Assembly (NCBI RefSeq): GCF_004570385.1
Contig: NZ_SPQL01000008.1
Location: forward strand, 1-64,000
Length of the DNA: 64,000 nucleotides
Source: Blastococcus sp. CT_GayMR19
Lineage (GTDB): Bacteria > Actinomycetota > Actinomycetes > Mycobacteriales > Geodermatophilaceae
Direction of reading: 5' to 3'
Made by a program: the position numbers and the translations under genes. A model generated the notes under the pieces. That model was given only the letters and a program-made list of their open reading frames with translations. It made no database searches and was not told the origin of the DNA. This document shows, piece after piece, positions 1 through 9,263 of this stretch (its first letter is position 1; each line of letters starts with the position of its first letter).

Positions 1-130
1 CCTCGGCCAGGGCGCGCGCGGCCCGGCCGAGGCCGGTCTCCTCGGCCGGAACGGTCGTGGTGGGCGCGGCCACCGGGCGCGGCGGCGGCACGTCCCGCGG
101 CGCGCCGGTGCGCGTGCCGTCCTCGGTCAT
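1..130 (-). CDS. N-terminus of unidentified protein (partial)
   Basis: The first 43 codons of a gene that runs off the left edge of the window. The ATG at 130 is preceded by a good ribosome binding site (GGGAGGG, about 5-7 bases upstream). The visible residues are a Thr/Pro/Ala-rich, probably disordered N-terminus (begins MTEDGTRTGAP, ends ARALAE) with no recognisable domain. It lies in the same direction as, and just downstream of, the DUF4193 gene; in mycobacteria a DUF3093 protein and dut lie near this position, but nothing visible here allows that assignment. Confidence 0.6.
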   Translation of the reverse strand, partial: MTEDGTRTGAPRDVPPPRPVAAPTTTVPAEETGLGRAARALAE

Positions 131-182
131 CGGGTCCCTCCCCTGGCCGGTCGTGTGCGCGGGACCGGATCTCCTGCGGCGG

Positions 183-485
183 TCAGGCCGCGCAGTCCCG
201 GCAGTACAGCTGGTCGCCCTTGGTCGCCGCCAGCCGGCTGCGGTGCTGCACCAGGAAGCAGCGCGAGCAGGTGAACTCGTCCTCCTGCTTGGGCAGCACG
301 CGAACCGTCAGCTCCTCGCCGGACAGGTCGGCGCCCGGCAGCTCGAGGTTCTCGTTGAAGTCCGTCTCGTCGACGTCGACCGACGCGGACTGCGCCTCGG
401 CACGCCGCGCCTTGAGCTCCTCGAGCGAGTCCTCGCCGAGCTCGTCGGCCTCGTTGCGGCGCGGGGCGTCGTAATCGGTGGCCAT
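183..485 (-). CDS. DUF4193 family protein
   Basis: A 100-residue acidic protein (MATDYDAPR start) ending in a four-cysteine zinc ribbon: CSRC at about residues 77-80 and CRDC near the C-terminus. This length and the acidic N-terminal half plus CxxC...CxxC tail are those of the actinobacterial DUF4193 family, found beside the LytR_C protein and suhB-ppgK-sigA genes in mycobacteria. The start at 485 is fixed by GGAGGAGGGG about 9 bases upstream; longer open frame upstream is low-complexity and unsupported. Its function is unknown; the ribbon suggests a structural zinc site. Confidence 0.88.
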   Translation of the reverse strand: MATDYDAPRRNEADELGEDSLEELKARRAEAQSASVDVDETDFNENLELPGADLSGEELTVRVLPKQEDEFTCSRCFLVQHRSRLAATKGDQLYCRDCAA

Positions 486-840
486 GGTGTGCCCCTCCTC
501 CGGGTACAGCGGGCGTCCTGCCCGCTCGTCTGACGCGACGCGGGGGCGTCGTCGTCGTGGCCGGCCGCGGGGGCGACCGGTGGGTCGGGGAGCCGGAGGC
601 CCGATCCAGGGGCTCCCGGCGCCGGTGGTGCTGCCGGACGGGGAACCGGTGCCGTCTCCCGCGGGGGCGACCGGTTCCGGGTCCGCGCCGGCCCTTCCGC
701 CGTCCGGGTGGACGGCTGTGAAGGACCAGCAGCCCCCCAACGCCGCGCAGTCCCCGTTTGTGCCCGCCCCCGGAGAGGCGACACATGGGAACCCGTCGTG
801 ACGCCCGGGCCGTCGAAGCGCCAGAGGTTACCCTGCCGCC
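486..840. other. Intergenic region between divergent DUF4193 and phosphotransferase genes
   Basis: 355 bases with no convincing gene on either strand; open frames here lack ribosome sites and family resemblance. It must hold the promoters of both divergent genes. The only signal I can place is the TACCCT hexamer at 829-834 for the rightward gene. Confidence 0.6.
829..834 (+). promoter_or_regulatory. -10 hexamer of a probable leaderless promoter
   Basis: TACCCT followed by six bases and then the GTG at 841. No Shine-Dalgarno sequence precedes that GTG. This TANNNT-N6-7-start spacing recurs through the window and is that expected when transcription begins at the start codon. Confidence 0.5.
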
Positions 841-1887
841 GTGTCGACTCCCGTGGGTGCTGATCCAACCGTCGTCGGGCCGTACCTGGCCGGGGCTCTC
901 GGGGACGAGCGCTGGCGCTCGGTGACCGTCGAGCTCATCGCGGCAGGCATGTCCAACCTCACGTACGTGGTCACCCCGGACGGCGGCTCGCCCGACGACG
1001 CGGTGATCCTGCGGCGGCCGCCGACGGGGGCGGTCCTGGCCACCGCGCACGACATGGCGCGGGAGCACCGGGTGATCTCCGCGCTCGGGCCGACCCCAGT
1101 CCCGGTGCCGCGCACCCTGCACCTCTGCACCGACGAGTCGGTGCTCGGCGCGCCCTTCTACGTCATGGAGCGCGTGGAGGGGATCCACGTCGTCCGGGAG
1201 TTCCCGCCCGGCTACGCGGACGAGCCGGCGCAGCGCCGCGCTGTCGGCGAGGGGCTCATCGACGTGCTCGCGGACCTGCACACCGTCGACTACGACGCCG
1301 TCGGCCTGTCGGAGTTCGGGCGCCCGGAGGGATTCGCCGCCCGTCAGGTGCGCCGGTGGACCAAGCAGTGGGAGGCGACCCGCGACCGCGACCGGCCGGC
1401 CCTCGACGCGCTCGGCGCGCGGCTGGCCCGGTCCGTTCCGGTCGCCCAGCGGTCGAGCGTCGTCCACGGCGACTACCGGCTGGACAACTGCCTGCTCGAC
1501 CCGGCGACCCCGGGCCGCATCCGCGCCGTCCTCGACTGGGAGATGTCCACGCTCGGTGATCCGCTCACCGACCTCGGGATGATGTTCGTCTACTGGCCGG
1601 AGGCCGGCGAGGAGCGGGCGACCACGCTGAGCCCGGTGACCACGCTGCCCGGCTTCCCCACCCGCCGGGAGATCGCGGAGCGCTACGCCGACCGCACCGG
1701 CGCCGACCTCTCCCACCTGCACTGGTACGTGGGTTTCGCCTTCTTCAAGTTCGCGGCGATCATGGCCGGGATCGTCGCCCGCTCGGCTGCCGGCGCCATG
1801 GCGGGCAAGGACACGTCGGGGTACGGCGAGCGGATCGACCCCTGTGTCGAACTGGGACGCGCCGCGCTGGACGACGGTGCGATCTAG
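841..1887 (+). CDS. Phosphotransferase family protein (APH/choline kinase-like)
   Basis: A 348-residue soluble protein of the aminoglycoside phosphotransferase/ACAD10-like kinase superfamily. It shows the N-terminal lobe start (SNLTYVV), the catalytic loop HGDYRLDN with His209, Asp211 and Asn216, and the metal-binding LDWE with Asp232 followed by STLGDPLTDLG. Members of this subgroup are often found with acyl-CoA dehydrogenases and are suspected to phosphorylate hydroxyacyl-CoA intermediates, but the substrate is unknown; the name should not be read as antibiotic resistance. The GTG at 841 is probably a leaderless start (TACCCT six bases upstream). It stands alone, with the Cei-like gene 108 bases downstream. 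Confidence 0.88.
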   Translation: MSTPVGADPTVVGPYLAGALGDERWRSVTVELIAAGMSNLTYVVTPDGGSPDDAVILRRPPTGAVLATAHDMAREHRVISALGPTPVPVPRTLHLCTDESVLGAPFYVMERVEGIHVVREFPPGYADEPAQRRAVGEGLIDVLADLHTVDYDAVGLSEFGRPEGFAARQVRRWTKQWEATRDRDRPALDALGARLARSVPVAQRSSVVHGDYRLDNCLLDPATPGRIRAVLDWEMSTLGDPLTDLGMMFVYWPEAGEERATTLSPVTTLPGFPTRREIAERYADRTGADLSHLHWYVGFAFFKFAAIMAGIVARSAAGAMAGKDTSGYGERIDPCVELGRAALDDGAI

Positions 1888-1995
1888 GGCCTGCCCACGG
1901 CCCTAAACTCGAGTCCGACCGACCCCGCCCGCACGCTGCGCCATCCCGGACCTCCGGGCACCCCGCCGCTGCCGGTCCCGCGCCGAGGAGAGACC

Positions 1996-2529
1996 GTGAC
2001 GCTGCGCACCGAACGCCCCCCGGTGCGCCCGCGCAGCGGTCGCCGGCCGCTGCCGCCGCTGATCTTCCTGCTCGTGCTCGCCGTGGCCGCGGGCGCCGTC
2101 TGGTGGAACGTGCTCCAGCAGGACAGCGAGCGCAAGGCCGAACAGGCCGCCGCCTGCGCGTCGGCCGAGGCGGCCCCGCCCTCGCTCGATCCCACGACCG
2201 TGACGGTCCGCGTCTTCAACGCGACCGACGAGCCGGGCCTGGCGAAGACCGTGCGGGACGAGCTGACGACCCGGGGCTTCAACGTGCCCGAGTACGCCAA
2301 CGACCCCAGCGACCGCGAGGTGACCGGCACCGGCGAGGTGCGCTTCGGCGCCCGCGGGAAGGACGCGGCCGCGTTCCTCGGCGCCTTCCTGCCCGATGCC
2401 GGCGAGTACCCCGACACCCGGGCCACCGCGCAGGTCGACCTGGTGATCGGGCCGGAGTTCACCGGCCTCGCCACCCCGGAAGAGGTGGCCGCGGCGCTCG
2501 CGCCGCCCGAGGACGCCGCCGCCTGCTGA
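1996..2529 (+). CDS. Envelope integrity protein with LytR C-terminal domain (Cei-like)
   Basis: A 177-residue single-pass membrane protein. An Arg/Pro-rich cytoplasmic stretch (residues 1-16) leads into one transmembrane helix (about 17-37, LIFLLVLAVAAGAVWW), followed by an extracytoplasmic LytR_C domain beginning at the TVTVRVFNATDEPG segment. The same architecture and place (upstream of suhB-ppgK-sigA, beside DUF4193) is that of mycobacterial Cei, an envelope integrity factor. A GAGGAGAGACC ribosome site precedes the GTG at 1996. It converges on suhB with only 7 bases between stop codons. Confidence 0.85.
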   Translation: MTLRTERPPVRPRSGRRPLPPLIFLLVLAVAAGAVWWNVLQQDSERKAEQAAACASAEAAPPSLDPTTVTVRVFNATDEPGLAKTVRDELTTRGFNVPEYANDPSDREVTGTGEVRFGARGKDAAAFLGAFLPDAGEYPDTRATAQVDLVIGPEFTGLATPEEVAAALAPPEDAAAC

Positions 2530-2536
2530 CCGGATC

Positions 2537-3364
2537 TCACGCCGGGTGCAGCGCGGCCACCAGGCCGACGAACTCCTCCGCGACCGACGGCGCGGCGGCG
2601 ATCGCCATCGGCTCCGCGAACGGGCGCCCCGGCAGGCCGGTGACCACCAGGCCGGCCTCCGCCGCGACGAGCGCGCCGGCCGCGTGGTCCCACGGGTTGA
2701 GGTGCAGCTCGTAGTAGGCGTCCACCCTCCCGGCGGCCGCGGAGCACAGGTCCAGCGCCGCGCTGCCGTTGCGGCGGATGTCGCGCACCCGCGTCAGGAG
2801 CTCGGCGACCACGGCACCCTGCGCCCGCCGCTGCTCCACCCGGTAGCCGAATCCGGTGGCGACGAGGGTCTGGTCCAGCGACGCCGGCCGGCTGCCGCGC
2901 AACCGCAGCGGCTGCGGGCGGGACGGCGTCACCAGGTGGGCGCCACCACCGGTCGTGGCCGTGAACAGCTCCCCCGTCGCGACGTTGAGGACGGCGCCCG
3001 CCAGGACCACGCCGTCCACCTCGGCGGCGATCGACACCGCGTACGCCGGCAGGTCGTAGAGGAAGTTCACCGTCCCGTCGATGGGGTCGACCACCCAGCG
3101 CACCCCGCTCGAGCCCTCCCGCGAGGCGCCCTCCTCCCCCAGGACGCCGTCCTCGGGGCGGGCGGCCAGCAGACGGCCGACGACGAGCTCCTCGCACGCC
3201 CGGTCCACGGCGGTGACGACGTCGACTGGGCTGCTCTTCACGTCCACCTGCTCGGCGGCGCCGGCGCGGCCACGGGCGACCAGCGCGGCGGCCTCCCGGG
3301 CGGTGTCGACGGCGAGGGCGAGGAGGTCCTGGGGGTCGGGCGTACCTGCGGCGGAAGTCAGCAC
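2537..3364 (-). CDS. suhB: Inositol monophosphatase family protein
   Basis: A 275-residue Mg-dependent sugar phosphatase that would hydrolyse myo-inositol-1-phosphate (or a related phosphate) to inositol and phosphate, serving inositol lipid synthesis. Metal-ligand motifs are complete: the GEEG glutamates (77-78), DPIDGTVNF with Asp93 and Asp96, and the second motif NPWDHAAG with Asp226. Length is normal. The GTG at 3364 has no Shine-Dalgarno sequence but is preceded by CAGGAT-N6, suggesting a leaderless start. It is divergent from ppgK with 56 bases between, as in mycobacteria. Confidence 0.92.
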   Translation of the reverse strand: MLTSAAGTPDPQDLLALAVDTAREAAALVARGRAGAAEQVDVKSSPVDVVTAVDRACEELVVGRLLAARPEDGVLGEEGASREGSSGVRWVVDPIDGTVNFLYDLPAYAVSIAAEVDGVVLAGAVLNVATGELFTATTGGGAHLVTPSRPQPLRLRGSRPASLDQTLVATGFGYRVEQRRAQGAVVAELLTRVRDIRRNGSAALDLCSAAAGRVDAYYELHLNPWDHAAGALVAAEAGLVVTGLPGRPFAEPMAIAAAPSVAEEFVGLVAALHPA

Positions 3365-3408
3365 GGGGCGATCCTGCCGCAGGCGAGCGGGCCGGTGCCG
3401 TTGATCAC

Positions 3409-3414
3409 TACGCT
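3409..3414 (+). promoter_or_regulatory. -10 hexamer of probable leaderless ppgK promoter
   Basis: TACGCT, six bases before the ppgK GTG at 3421. On the other strand CAGGAT sits six bases before the suhB GTG at 3364, so both divergent genes in this 56-base gap appear to start at the first transcribed base. Confidence 0.45.
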
Positions 3415-3420
3415 GAGGGC

Positions 3421-4164
3421 GTGCAGGGCTTCGGTGTGGACATCGGCGGTAGCGGCATCAAGGGATGCCTGGTGGACCTCGAGCAGGGCCGGCTGCTCGG
3501 GGAGCGGATCCGGGTGGAGACGCCGCAGCCGTCGCTGCCCGCCTCCGTGTACGCCGCGGTGGCCGAGATCGTGACGCAGTTCGAGTGGACCGGCCGGGTC
3601 GGCGTCACCTTCCCCGGCGTGATGAAGCGGGGGGTCGCCCACACGGCGGCCAACGTCGACAAGAGCTGGATCGGCACCGACGTCGACGCCGGCCTGGACG
3701 CCCTGATCCCCGGGACGGTCGAGACGCTGAACGACGCCGACGCGGCCGGGATCGCGGAGATGCGCTACGGCGCGGGCCGCGACCGGCGCGGCGTCGTCCT
3801 GATGCTCACGTTCGGCACCGGCATCGGCAGCGCCCTCTTCGTCGACGGCCACCTCGTGCCCAACACCGAGTTCGGGCACATCCAGGTCGACGGCGAGGAC
3901 GGCGAGCGGCGCGCCTCCGCCGCCGCCCGTGAGCGCGAGGACCTCAGCTACCCCGAATGGGCGAAGCGGGTCGACCGCTACCTCGACGTCCTGGAGGCCG
4001 GCCTGTGGCCGGACCTGATCATCGTCGGCGGGGGTGTGAGCAAGAAGGCAGCGAAGTGGGTCCCCCTGCTGTCCACCCGCACCCCCGTGCTCGCCGCCGA
4101 ACTGCAGAACGACGCCGGCATCGTGGGGGCCGCACTGGCTGCTCACGAGCGCCGTGACGGGTGA
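3421..4164 (+). CDS. ppgK: Polyphosphate glucokinase
   Basis: A 247-residue ROK-type kinase that phosphorylates glucose to glucose-6-phosphate using inorganic polyphosphate or ATP. The phosphate-binding motif DIGGSGIKG lies at residues 7-15, the catalytic Asp105 is in LNDADAAG, and LTFGTGIGSALF at 129-140 is the second phosphate loop. Length, motif spacing and position directly upstream of sigA match ppgK of mycobacteria. The start is GTG 3421, which has no ribosome site and a TACGCT hexamer six bases upstream. Confidence 0.95.
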   Translation: MQGFGVDIGGSGIKGCLVDLEQGRLLGERIRVETPQPSLPASVYAAVAEIVTQFEWTGRVGVTFPGVMKRGVAHTAANVDKSWIGTDVDAGLDALIPGTVETLNDADAAGIAEMRYGAGRDRRGVVLMLTFGTGIGSALFVDGHLVPNTEFGHIQVDGEDGERRASAAAREREDLSYPEWAKRVDRYLDVLEAGLWPDLIIVGGGVSKKAAKWVPLLSTRTPVLAAELQNDAGIVGAALAAHERRDG

Positions 4165-4493
4165 GCACGGAGTGAGCCGTGCGACTCCGCACGTCAGCGC
4201 GGGCGCTTCGCGGCCGATGCAGCACAGAGGGTGATCCCGCACTGCTGGGCAGGCAGAACGCCCCCTCGGAGGCAGGTTGCGGATCCGAGGCGGTGGAATC
4301 ACCGGTGCACGTCGTTACAATGAGAGAGCCCCAGCCCGTCGCCGACCAGCGGGGAGGCATCCCCTGCCCGTCCAGCGGTCGAACGCTGCGCCGGACTGCC
4401 GGGATCTTCCCCTGTTCAGGACGACGGCCGGAGCCGCTGCCCGGAGACCAGACGGTCTTCCGGGGAACGAACCCAGTACGGGAAGGAAACTGA
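4165..4493. other. Intergenic and probable 5' leader of sigA
   Basis: 329 bases between ppgK and sigA with no supported gene. It contains a candidate -10 box (TACAAT at 4316-4321), which would give a leader of about 165 nucleotides, and the AAGGAA ribosome site just before the sigA GTG. I see no attenuator or riboswitch structure that I can support. Confidence 0.5.
4316..4321 (+). promoter_or_regulatory. Candidate -10 box for sigA
   Basis: TACAAT is the best match to a housekeeping -10 sequence in the sigA upstream region and is AT-rich against a high-GC background. No good -35 is visible at 16-18 bases upstream. A GGAAT lies nearby but its 14-base distance to the following GTT is wrong for an ECF promoter. 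Confidence 0.35.
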
Positions 4494-5894
<1,401 letters not shown>

Positions 5895-6361
5895 GTGAGT
5901 CCTGTCACGTCCTCAACCCCTCGCTGTGCGGGTGTTGTACCGACATTGCGGGTGATGCAGTACGCGTAATGCATGCACAACACCCGCACCGCAGTGCTGG
6001 GCGTTGTATCGGGTTGGTCACGATCTCACTCGTGCGCGCTAGGTGCGGGTTGCAGCGGCGCACCCCCCGGGTAAGCGGCGTAGCGTGGGCGAGGTCAGAC
6101 AAGCAGCGGACCCACAGCCGGCGATCGACTACCGGTGACGAAGGCAGAACCACGCACCATCAGTTCCATCCGATCAGTACGAGCCAGCGACAGTCCTCTG
6201 CTTCGCGCCCCATCAACAGCCCCAGTGGCCCCGGCCTCACCGTCCCCGGCGAGTCCGACGACCACTGGAGCGGATCGGGAATCGGAGGGTCCATCCTGGC
6301 GCTGTGCAAGAGGCCGATCCGCACCTGCGGGTCCGTGCGGTAGAGAGCGAGTGATGACCAG
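5895..6361. other. Intergenic region downstream of sigA
   Basis: 467 bases between sigA and the DUF7455 gene with no supported coding sequence. The first part is less GC-rich than its surroundings and holds a long-range inverted repeat (listed separately). The remainder shows nothing I can name; it presumably includes the promoter of the small gene at 6362. Confidence 0.55.
5926..5989. repeat. 13-bp perfect inverted repeat after sigA
   Basis: GTGCGGGTGTTGT at 5926-5938 is exactly complementary to ACAACACCCGCAC at 5977-5989, separated by 38 bases that include a related GCGGGTGATGCA stretch. It starts 32 bases after the sigA stop. A weak stem this far apart without a T run is not a classic terminator; it could be a regulator site or a structured 3' end. 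Confidence 0.5.
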
Positions 6362-6577
6362 ATGACACAGACGCTGACGACGACCCCGCCCGCCGACGAC
6401 CTGGTCGTGCCCTTCCACTGCGACCGTTGCGGTGCACTGGCCAAGGTTCGCGTCGTTCTCGCGAGCGGCAGCGACCTCGTCTTCTGCGGGCACCACGCCC
6501 GCGAGTACGAGAGCAAGCTCCGGGACATCGCCGTCCACATCATCGACACGGACGGCGAGCAGCGCGTCACCAACTGA
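6362..6577 (+). CDS. DUF7455 small zinc-ribbon-like protein
   Basis: A 71-residue protein containing CDRCGALAKV and, 26 residues later, FCGHHAREY, a Cys4/His-type metal-binding pattern shared by the actinobacterial DUF7455 family that sits between sigA and sigB in mycobacteria. Function unknown. The ATG at 6362 is chosen by homology of the MTQTLTT start; the upstream ribosome site is weak. Confidence 0.85.
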   Translation: MTQTLTTTPPADDLVVPFHCDRCGALAKVRVVLASGSDLVFCGHHAREYESKLRDIAVHIIDTDGEQRVTN

Positions 6578-6719
6578 GCGAGCCCGTATCGTCTCGCCCG
6601 CGATGAAAGCTTCACCCGACGACGCCGCCGCGTCCGACGTCCCGCCTCGTGCGGGCGTCGGGCCGGCGGCTCCGTCATCTCGGGGGACCCCCGGTCGACG
6701 GCCACCGGAGGATTCCCCC

Positions 6720-9158
6720 ATGTCCCAGCACCCCCCCGCACCGGATGAGACCGTGCGGTTCCGCGGCGACGCTCCCGACGGGCGCCCGCCGCTGGACGGA
6801 CGGCCCTCCGCCGCGGCACCCGCACGCCAACCAGCCGAGGCCGACGACCGGCCGGACACCTCCCTCCCTCCCGAGCACGCCGCCGAACCGGCTGGGCACT
6901 CCCCGCAGGTGCCGAACGGCGCCACGCCGGGCGGTGGCGTCGGTGCCCACGCCGCGCGCGAGGTCGAGGCGGACGACACCCGCCCGGTGACCCGGGACTG
7001 GCAGCTGGGCGCGCCCCAGGCCGGAGAGCCGGGGCGCTCGACGCCGGAAGTCCCCGACGCCGCCGATCCCTCCTCGTCCGGCACGACGTCCTCCGGTGCC
7101 GAGACCATCGCGTCGTCCGCGGGTCCGACCAGCACGGACGACGAGACGGCGCGGCTCGTCCTGGACGACGACGCCGTCGGGACCGGAGCCGACCGGGCGC
7201 CGGCCGGCGACGAACGTCCCGGTGCCCCCTTTCCGGGCGAGGACGACTACGGCACGCAGAAGATCGATCTGACCAGGTCTGACCTCGCGGCCGCCCCGGC
7301 GCCGACCGACCGCCCGGCCGCCGCCGACCGCCCGGCCGCCGCCGACCCGGCTGTCGACCAGCCGCCCAGGACGTCGGGCCGCCGCCCGCCTGATGGCGAC
7401 CTGCCTCCGGCCGGACCGCGCGCCCCCTGGTGGCGGCGCCGTGCCGTGCTCGTCCCTGCCGGTGCCGTCGCCGTGCTCGCGGCCGCCTACGGCGTCGACC
7501 TCGCCGTTGCACAGGGCAGCATCCCGAGGTCCACCGTCGTCGCCGGCGTGGACATCGGCGGACTGTCCCCCGCCGCCGCTGCCACGACGCTGGAACGCGA
7601 ACTCGCACCCACGGTCGCCGCCGACCGCACCGTCGTCGCCGACGACGTGGAGGCGACCCTCTCCCCCGCCGCCGCAGGGCTCACGCTCGACGTCGACGGC
7701 ACGGTGGACGCCGCAGACGACCAGCCGCTCAACCCGTGGACCCGGCTCGTCACGCTGTTCGGCGACCGCGAGGTGCGGCCGGTCATCGCCACGGAGGACA
7801 CCGCGCTGTCGGCGCAGATCGAGAGCATCGCCGCGCTGGTCGACCGCGCACCGGTGGATGCCACGATCACCTTCGAGGGCACCACGCCCAGCGTGGTGGA
7901 CGCCGCCGACGGACGGGCACTGGACCAGGAGGGCGCTGCCGACACGCTCACCGGGGCGCTCGCCTCCGGGCGCGACCCGGAGTCGCCGATCGAGATGCCG
8001 GTGGAGATCACGCCGGTCCGCGTGGATCGCGCCGAGGCGGAGCGGGTGCTCGCGGAGACGGTCACCCCGGCGGTGTCCGCGCCGGTGGCGGTGGTCAGCG
8101 GGGACGGGGCGACATCGGCCGAGGTGCCGGCGGAGGCGATCGCCGCGTCGCTGACCTTCACGCCCCAGGACGACGGCGAGCTCGCCGTCGCGATCGATCC
8201 GACTGCGCTCCAGACCGCCCTGGGTGAGGAGCTGTCGGCGTTCGGCACGCCGGCCAAGGACGCGGACTTCGAGATCTCGGGCGGGGCGGTGACCGTCGTC
8301 CCCTCGGTGGACGGCACCGGCGTGGACCCGGCGAAGCTCGCCGAGCAGCTGATCCCCGTGCTCGCCACCCCCGCGCCGCGGTCGGTGACGGCCGAGCTCG
8401 GCCCGGTGCCGGCCGACTTCACCACCGAGGAGGCTCAGGCCCTCGGGATCAAGGAGGAGATCAGCAGCTTCACCACGCGGTTCACCAGCGCGGCCAGCGG
8501 AACGAACATCCGCGTCGTGGCCGCCGAGGTGGACGGCGCCCTGGTGATGCCGGGCGAGACCTTCAGCCTGAACACGTTCACCGGACCCCGCGGCACCGCC
8601 CAGGGCTACGTCGAGGCCGCGGTCATCCAGAACGGCGAGCTGTCGAAGGCGGTCGGCGGCGGCATCAGCCAGTTCGCCACCACGATGTTCAACGCGGTGT
8701 TCTTCGCCGGGCTCGAGGACGTCTTCCACAAGCCGCACAGCTTCTACATCAGCCGGTACCCGGCCGGCCGTGAGGCGACGGTGTACGAGGGTGCCATCGA
8801 CCTGCAGTGGCGCAACGACACCGACTCCGGGGTCTACATCGACACCGCCTGGACGCCGGGCTCCCTCACGGTCACCTTCTACGGGACCAAGCGCTACGAG
8901 ATCGAGGCGATCGAGGGCCCGCGGACCAATCCCCGGCAGCCGACCGAGCAGGAGAAGGTCGACGACGGCAACTGCACGCCGCAGCCGGGGATCCCCGGGT
9001 TCGACGTGAGCGTCACGCGCGTCTTCCGCGACCTCAACTCGGGCCAGGAGCTGCGGCGGGAGACCTTCAACACCCGCTACGCCGCGGAGGCCATCATCCG
9101 GTGCATCCCGCCGTCCGAGCCCGCACCGGCGCCGGAGGGCACCCCGCCGGGCGGCTGA
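6720..9158 (+). CDS. VanW family protein with peptidoglycan-binding-like domain
   Basis: An 812-residue membrane-anchored protein. Residues 1-235 are a Pro/Ala/Asp-rich disordered cytoplasmic region including an exact 18-base tandem duplication at 7308-7343. One transmembrane helix follows (about 241-262), then a PG_binding_4-type domain starting at VVAGVDIGGLSPAAA, and a C-terminal VanW domain (about 590-745) with GTNIRVVAAEVDG, the GETFSLN segment and GGGISQFATTMFNA. VanW proteins are tied to vancomycin-resistance clusters and cell-wall biology but their activity is unknown, and no van ligase genes are near. The ATG at 6720 has GGAGG 8 bases upstream; an in-frame ATG at 6603 would add 39 residues. 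Confidence 0.88.
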   Translation: MSQHPPAPDETVRFRGDAPDGRPPLDGRPSAAAPARQPAEADDRPDTSLPPEHAAEPAGHSPQVPNGATPGGGVGAHAAREVEADDTRPVTRDWQLGAPQAGEPGRSTPEVPDAADPSSSGTTSSGAETIASSAGPTSTDDETARLVLDDDAVGTGADRAPAGDERPGAPFPGEDDYGTQKIDLTRSDLAAAPAPTDRPAAADRPAAADPAVDQPPRTSGRRPPDGDLPPAGPRAPWWRRRAVLVPAGAVAVLAAAYGVDLAVAQGSIPRSTVVAGVDIGGLSPAAAATTLERELAPTVAADRTVVADDVEATLSPAAAGLTLDVDGTVDAADDQPLNPWTRLVTLFGDREVRPVIATEDTALSAQIESIAALVDRAPVDATITFEGTTPSVVDAADGRALDQEGAADTLTGALASGRDPESPIEMPVEITPVRVDRAEAERVLAETVTPAVSAPVAVVSGDGATSAEVPAEAIAASLTFTPQDDGELAVAIDPTALQTALGEELSAFGTPAKDADFEISGGAVTVVPSVDGTGVDPAKLAEQLIPVLATPAPRSVTAELGPVPADFTTEEAQALGIKEEISSFTTRFTSAASGTNIRVVAAEVDGALVMPGETFSLNTFTGPRGTAQGYVEAAVIQNGELSKAVGGGISQFATTMFNAVFFAGLEDVFHKPHSFYISRYPAGREATVYEGAIDLQWRNDTDSGVYIDTAWTPGSLTVTFYGTKRYEIEAIEGPRTNPRQPTEQEKVDDGNCTPQPGIPGFDVSVTRVFRDLNSGQELRRETFNTRYAAEAIIRCIPPSEPAPAPEGTPPGG

Positions 9159-9263
9159 CCGGCCCCGTTCCCACGACGGGCCGCTCACCCGACGGAGGGA
9201 GGCGCCCTGCGGGTCGCCGCTGCACCGGCCCGTCTGCGCCCTCCCGCCGTGCACACTGGGCGG

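Noticed and set aside
841-1887. Aminoglycoside resistance gene
   Set aside because: Only the kinase fold is shared; the sequence resembles the ACAD10-like housekeeping group.
4295-4316. GGAAT...GTT upstream of sigA as an ECF-type promoter
   Set aside because: The spacer is 14 bases, not 18.
4179-4493. A 104-codon open frame between ppgK and sigA
   Set aside because: No ribosome site, mixed composition and no family; more likely the sigA leader.
6603-6719. Alternative ATG start for the VanW gene at 6603
   Set aside because: In frame, but with no ribosome site; 6720 has GGAGG at the right distance. TATCGT ten bases upstream of 6603 is slightly too far for a leaderless start.
6720-9158. VanW protein as evidence for glycopeptide resistance
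   Set aside because: VanW domains are widespread in Actinobacteria and no vanHAX-type genes are nearby.
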